DNA from: Deltaproteobacteria bacterium | GTDB lineage: Bacteria; Desulfobacterota; Syntrophia; Syntrophales; Smithellaceae | Length of the DNA stretch: 8,902 bases | Assembly: GCA_009668925.1 (NCBI GenBank) | Contig: SBEK01000162.1 | Location: 1-8,902 of the forward strand | Reading direction: 5' to 3' | Shown: positions 5,456-8,902 of the stretch, one piece after another | Numbering within the stretch: position 1 is the stretch's first letter | Layout of the letters: the number at the start of each line of letters is the position of its first letter | Position numbers and translations under genes: made by a program | Notes under the pieces: generated by a model | Databases searched by the model: none | The model's input: the letters and a program-made list of their open reading frames with translations, nothing else | Told to the model about the DNA's origin: nothing

Positions 5456-8081
5456 TGAGATACGGGAAAGTTTCTTAAGATTTTTTGAAAGCAAAGGGCA
5501 TACGCGGGTTCCGAGTTCATCCCTCATCCCCAAAGACGATCCCACACTGCTTTTCACCAATGCCGGCATGGTGCAGTTCAAAAACGCCTTTCTAGGGCTG
5601 GAAAACCGCGGCTACACACGGGCCGTCACCTGCCAGAAATGCGCCCGCGCCGGCGGCAAGCACAACGACCTGGAAAACGTCGGCGTCACCGCGCGCCATC
5701 ATACCTTCTTTGAAATGCTCGGCAACTTTTCCTTTGGCGATTATTTCAAGGAAGAAGCCATCGCCTGGGCCTGGGAATACCTCATCGACGTGGTTAAGCT
5801 GCCCAAAGAAAAACTCTGGATTACGATTTTTGAAAACGATGACGAGGCGTTCGATATCTGGCATCATAAGATGAAGGTCCCCGCCGACCGCATCGTCCGG
5901 ATGGGTGAGAAAAGCAATTTCTGGATGATGGGCGAAACCGGACCCTGCGGGCCGTGCTCCGAGATTCTTTACGACCAGGGAGTCGACACGGGCTGCGGTC
6001 GGCCGGAATGCAATGTCCACTGCGACTGCGACCGCCACCTGGAAATCTGGAACAACGTCTTCACGCAGTTTGACCGCAGCGCATCCGGAAAACTAACGCC
6101 GCTCCCCAAACCCAACATTGATACCGGCATGGGCCTCGAGAGGCTCACCGCCGTCATCCAGGGCGTCAAAAGCAATTACGATACGGATTTGTTTCAGCCG
6201 ATTATCCGTTTTGTGGAAAAGATATCCGGCAAGTCATACGGCAAGAACGCCACGGATGATATTTCCATCCGCGTCATCGCCGATCACAGCCGTGCCGTAA
6301 CCTTCTTAATCGGCGACGGCATCATGCCGTCGAACGAAGGACGCGGCTACGTCCTGAGAAGAATTCTGCGCCGCGCCGCCCGCCACGGCAAGATGCTCGG
6401 CATCAATAAACCGTTCTTAAATGAAAGCGCCCAGGTGGTCATCGGGATGATGAAGGGCATCTATCCGGATCTGGTGGATAAGGCATCGTTCATAACCAAA
6501 GTCATTCTCAACGAAGAACAGCGTTTTATGGAAACGCTGGACGCCGGGCTGCGCATTTTGCAGGAAGAAACCGCGGCCCTCACGAAAGCGGGAAAGACCA
6601 TTCTTCCCGGCGACCTGATCTTCAAACTTTACGACACGTACGGCTTCCCGACGGATCTGACGGCGGATATCGTCAAGCTCGACGGCCTGACCCTGGACAG
6701 CGAGGGCTTTGAAGCCGAAATGGAGCGGCAGCGCGAACGGGCGCGGGGCCACTGGAAAGGAAGCGGTGAAGAAGCTGTTGCGGACTGCTACCTGAAGGCA
6801 TCGAGCTCCGGGATCGTCACCGAATTTTGCGGCTATGAGGGCGTGGTCAAAGCCCAATCGACCATCGCGGCCATCTTCGCCAACGGCGAATCCGTGCAGC
6901 ACGCCGATGAAGGACAGGAAGCCGAGATTGTTCTTGCGGTCACGCCGTTTTACGGCGAGTCCGGCGGACAGACCGGCGATACAGGCTACGTGGAAGGGGC
7001 CGGATTCAACTTTGCCGTCCTCGACACCAAAAAGCCCGTCGAAAAGTTCATCGTCCACAAGGGCGTTGTCCAAAAAGGAAAAATAAAAATCGGCGACGCC
7101 GCGAAGCTGATCGTCGATGAAGCAAGGCGCAAAGCCATTGCCGCCAACCATTCCGGCACGCACATTTTGCAGGCGGCGCTGAAAGCCGTTCTAGGAGATC
7201 ATATCAAACAATCCGGGTCGCAGGTCACAGCCGAACGGCTGCGGTTCGACTTCACCCATTTTTCCAAAATCAGCGATGAGGAACTGACGCGCGTGGAGGA
7301 CATCGCCAACGGAATGATCCGCCGCAACCTGGATGTGCGAACCGAGGTCTGCGCGCTCGAAGATGCACTCAAAACCGGCGCGACGGCCGTGTTCGATGAA
7401 AAATACGGCGCGACCGTCCGCATCGTGAAAATGGGCGAAATGAGCATGGAGCTGTGCGGCGGGACGCACGTGCAGCGCACCGGCGACATCGGCTTTCTGA
7501 AGATTCTCCATGAATCCGCCATCGCCGCCGGCGTTCGCCGGATCGAAGCCGTCACCGGCCGCGAAGCCGTAGTTCATGTACAAAAGGCCGAAGAAGAACT
7601 CAAGCAGACGGCGGGATTATTCAAGGCCGGACCCTTCGAAGTCTACGACCGGGCCGAAAAACTCCTCAAGCAGACACGGGAACTGGAAAGAGAAATTGAA
7701 TCCCTCAAAGGAAAACTGGCTGCCAATGCGTCGGGCGACCTGATGAGTCAGGTTAAAGAAATCGCCGGCGTGAAAGTCCTGGCCGCGGAAGTGGCGATTT
7801 CCGACGCCAAAACGCTGCGCGACTTCGGCGACAAGCTGCGCGACAAACTGGCCTCCGGCGTAATTCTGCTGGGCAGCAAGGCCGACGATAAAGCATTGCT
7901 TTTGTGCATGGTCACCAAGGACCTCGCCGCAAAGTTCCACGCCGGAAACATTATCAAAGAACTCGCTCCGCTCGTCGGCGGCAAAGGCGGCGGCCGCCCC
8001 GACATGGCCCAGGCCGGCGGCACCGACCCTGCAAATCTGGATAAGATATTCCCGGCGCTGGAGAAGCTGCTGACGAAGTAG
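5439..8081 (+). CDS. alaS: Alanyl-tRNA synthetase
   Basis: AlaS charges tRNA-Ala with alanine and hydrolyses mischarged Ser- or Gly-tRNA-Ala. The 880-residue protein has every expected part. The class II catalytic domain includes CARAGGKHNDLENVG (68-82) and RHHTFFEMLGNFSFGDYF (86-103). A Cys-rich loop (C186, C191, C195, C197) is followed by LEIWNNVFTQF, and the tRNA-recognition region has RGYVLRRILRRAARHG (302-317). The editing domain keeps the zinc ligands HxxxH (H571, H575) and CGGTH (C673, H677). A coiled-coil linker (about 711-766) leads to a complete C-Ala domain ending in the glycine-rich GGKGGGRPDMAQAGG (847-861). ATG 5439 has GGAGG (5425-5429) 9 bases upstream and overlaps recX by 17 bases; a TTG at 5412 is in frame but lacks a site. 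It is the last gene of the apparent operon. Confidence 0.98.
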   Translation: MVKTGDEIRESFLRFFESKGHTRVPSSSLIPKDDPTLLFTNAGMVQFKNAFLGLENRGYTRAVTCQKCARAGGKHNDLENVGVTARHHTFFEMLGNFSFGDYFKEEAIAWAWEYLIDVVKLPKEKLWITIFENDDEAFDIWHHKMKVPADRIVRMGEKSNFWMMGETGPCGPCSEILYDQGVDTGCGRPECNVHCDCDRHLEIWNNVFTQFDRSASGKLTPLPKPNIDTGMGLERLTAVIQGVKSNYDTDLFQPIIRFVEKISGKSYGKNATDDISIRVIADHSRAVTFLIGDGIMPSNEGRGYVLRRILRRAARHGKMLGINKPFLNESAQVVIGMMKGIYPDLVDKASFITKVILNEEQRFMETLDAGLRILQEETAALTKAGKTILPGDLIFKLYDTYGFPTDLTADIVKLDGLTLDSEGFEAEMERQRERARGHWKGSGEEAVADCYLKASSSGIVTEFCGYEGVVKAQSTIAAIFANGESVQHADEGQEAEIVLAVTPFYGESGGQTGDTGYVEGAGFNFAVLDTKKPVEKFIVHKGVVQKGKIKIGDAAKLIVDEARRKAIAANHSGTHILQAALKAVLGDHIKQSGSQVTAERLRFDFTHFSKISDEELTRVEDIANGMIRRNLDVRTEVCALEDALKTGATAVFDEKYGATVRIVKMGEMSMELCGGTHVQRTGDIGFLKILHESAIAAGVRRIEAVTGREAVVHVQKAEEELKQTAGLFKAGPFEVYDRAEKLLKQTRELEREIESLKGKLAANASGDLMSQVKEIAGVKVLAAEVAISDAKTLRDFGDKLRDKLASGVILLGSKADDKALLLCMVTKDLAAKFHAGNIIKELAPLVGGKGGGRPDMAQAGGTDPANLDKIFPALEKLLTK

Positions 8082-8100
8082 CATAAATCCAAAATCTTTT

Positions 8101-8128
8101 TGTCAGTCCGGGCTTGAACCGGAATCCA
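8101..8128. repeat. Single arm of a dispersed 'GTCATTCCGG...CCGGAATCCAG' type repeat
   Basis: About 20 bases past the alaS stop is TGTCAGTCCGG, GCTTGAA, CCGGAATCCAGT. The TCCGG (8107-8111) and CCGGA (8119-8123) pair around a 7-base loop. This resembles the left arm of a common bacterial dispersed palindrome (GTCATTCCGGGCTTGACCCGGAATCCAG); the right arm is missing or degraded (a CTGG occurs near 8157). I know the family from memory only. It could act as a weak terminator for the alaS operon, but no U-tract follows the stem. Confidence 0.45.
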
Positions 8129-8186
8129 GTGCTTTTAGACATTATTTGCGTTCTATTCTGGCTATCGATTTGTTGGCCAATTTTAG

Positions 8187-8381
8187 GCAATTCATTCGGA
8201 TAAGGATTTGTTTGCCGGATCAACAGCCGGTCTGGTTTTTGTGATGGCCTTTATGGATCGGCACGCCATGCTGAAACACTTAAACGATATCTCCTGGGAA
8301 ACGGAGGTTTGGGTCGCTGAATCACCGACACATTTGATTCATTTTAACGGCGAGAGATTTTTAGGACCCTATCAAGATTGA
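8187..8381 (+). pseudogene. Small orphan reading frame, probable gene remnant
   Basis: The frame is open from just after a TAG (8184-8186) to a TGA (8379-8381). From the first ATG (8244, or GTG 8241) it encodes 45 residues; about 19 more open codons lie upstream, with a TTG at 8208. The composition is protein-like: three aromatic-rich blocks, WETEVWV, HLIHFNGERF and LGPYQD, look like a conserved C-terminus. No ribosome-binding site precedes ATG 8244, and AAGGAT (8202-8207) abuts TTG 8208 too closely. Repeats lie on both sides. I do not recognise the family; it may be the tail of a gene whose 5' part was lost, or a genuine small gene. Confidence 0.35.
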
Positions 8382-8446
8382 TAAACGACGGGCATTCGAT
8401 GAAATCAGTCCGGATCGCAGCAGGGCTCTTTGAGATTGTGTCGTAA

Positions 8447-8540
8447 TGTCATCGCGGGGGAGTACAAGAACTGAAGCAATCTCGTCAATTGCCGGATACA
8501 TGAGATTACCACGACGCCTGAGAGGCGTCTCGTAATGACA
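8447..8540. repeat. Degraded long inverted repeat of the 'GTCATTGCGAGG...GCAATCTC' family
   Basis: The left arm opens TGTCATCGCGGGGGAG (8447-8462) and closes GAAGCAATCTC (8473-8483). The right arm opens GAGATTACC (8502-8510) and closes CTCGTAATGACA (8529-8540), giving an imperfect palindrome around a centre near 8493. The right arm holds a perfect inner hairpin, GACGCCT-GAG-AGGCGTC (8513-8529). The layout matches dispersed repeats I recall as frequent between genes in deltaproteobacteria and some other phyla. A fragment just upstream, TGAGATTGTGTCGTAATG (8431-8448), looks like a collapsed copy of the right arm, so two elements may abut. Confidence 0.55.
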
Positions 8541-8642
8541 AAACAGAATTGTGACATAGTCTGGTTGCGGGCATGACGTGGGTCGTCCTGTGCAGGAGTA
8601 CGGCTCCGCTGGGAGATGAAATTCTTTAACAGGGAGAAGAAA

Positions 8643-8902
8643 ATGAAACACGGACGAATCCTGCTTTGCTGGGCGGTTGTTTTGCTGTTCCTTCTGGCTT
8701 GCGATGCGAGGTACCGATATACCGTTATCGCGGAATTACCTCCGGGCGAAGCTTACACACTGGCAATAAAAAAGAACAGCCAGGTCGGCGACTGGTTTCT
8801 GTCCGACGGCGAAATCCGTCGGATTGAAGAAAGGCAGTATTCAGGCATTGCGAAAATCCTGGAGAAGAGCATGATCGGTCCCGGTGTCCGCAAGGTCGAT
8901 CT
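8643..8902 (+). CDS. Probable lipoprotein, 5' part only
   Basis: The first 86 codons of a gene cut by the window edge. Residues 1-20 form a lipoprotein signal peptide: charged MKHGR, a hydrophobic core (6-19), and lipobox LLAC with the acylated Cys at 20. The residue after the Cys is Asp, which in enterobacteria marks inner-membrane retention; whether that rule applies here is uncertain. The visible mature part (21-86) is hydrophilic with a few aromatics (RYRYTVIAEL, VGDWFLSDGEIRR) and matches no family I can name. ATG 8643 has GGGAG (8632-8636) 6 bases upstream. It is separated from alaS by a repeat-bearing spacer of about 560 bases, so it is likely a separate unit; I found no convincing promoter. 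Confidence 0.75.
   Translation, partial: MKHGRILLCWAVVLLFLLACDARYRYTVIAELPPGEAYTLAIKKNSQVGDWFLSDGEIRRIEERQYSGIAKILEKSMIGPGVRKVD

Noticed and set aside
8082..8642. CRISPR array, tRNA or attachment site in the spacer after alaS
   Set aside because: No evenly spaced direct repeats, no cloverleaf-like segment with a GTTCGAATC-type arm, and no direct-repeat pair suggesting an insertion. Only palindromic repeats and one small frame are seen.
8361..8651. Minus-strand open frame of 96 codons in the alaS-lipoprotein spacer
   Set aside because: It runs through the palindromic repeat at 8447-8540, and its sequence (such as CHYETPLRRRGN) is typical of translated dispersed repeats. I see no protein family.

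Overview
The window looks like an ordinary chromosomal housekeeping segment from a Gram-negative, GC-moderate bacterium, most likely a deltaproteobacterium (Desulfobacterota, perhaps Syntrophus/Smithella-like). Three things suggest this: the run pgpA-cinA-thpR-recA-recX-alaS, a PilZ-domain (c-di-GMP type) gene, and degraded palindromic dispersed repeats of kinds I associate with that group. The taxonomic call is inference; no rRNA is present.

Layout. Positions 1-112 may hold the tail of an unrecognised gene whose stop overlaps the start of a PilZ-domain gene (112-699). Next come two imperfect tandem 40-base hairpin repeats (713-800), then mobB on the minus strand (834-1331). The mobB/pgpA divergent region (1332-1583) is the richest regulatory stretch. 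It has two TTGACA-type plus-strand promoters, each followed by a perfect palindrome, and a possible minus-strand promoter whose 17-base spacer is filled by the first palindrome.

From 1584 to 8081 six plus-strand genes are packed with overlaps or very short gaps: pgpA, cinA, thpR, recA, recX and alaS. ATGA overlap joins pgpA to cinA, 3 bases separate cinA from thpR, 62 bases precede recA, 1 base separates recA from recX, and recX overlaps alaS by 17 bases. This reads as one operon combining phospholipid synthesis, nucleotide salvage, a small phosphodiesterase, recombination and its modulator, and alanyl-tRNA synthetase. All six proteins look full length with their expected motifs. Inside recX is a perfect 11-bp hairpin that would form an intrinsic terminator for antisense transcription.

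After alaS, 8082-8642 is a repeat-rich spacer with a small orphan reading frame (probable gene remnant, 8187-8381). The window closes with the first 86 codons of a probable lipoprotein (from 8643).

I do not see an undescribed multi-gene system here. The observations most worth testing are regulatory: the palindromic operator between mobB and the recA-containing operon, whose core matches a Gram-positive-type LexA box, and the antisense terminator inside recX.
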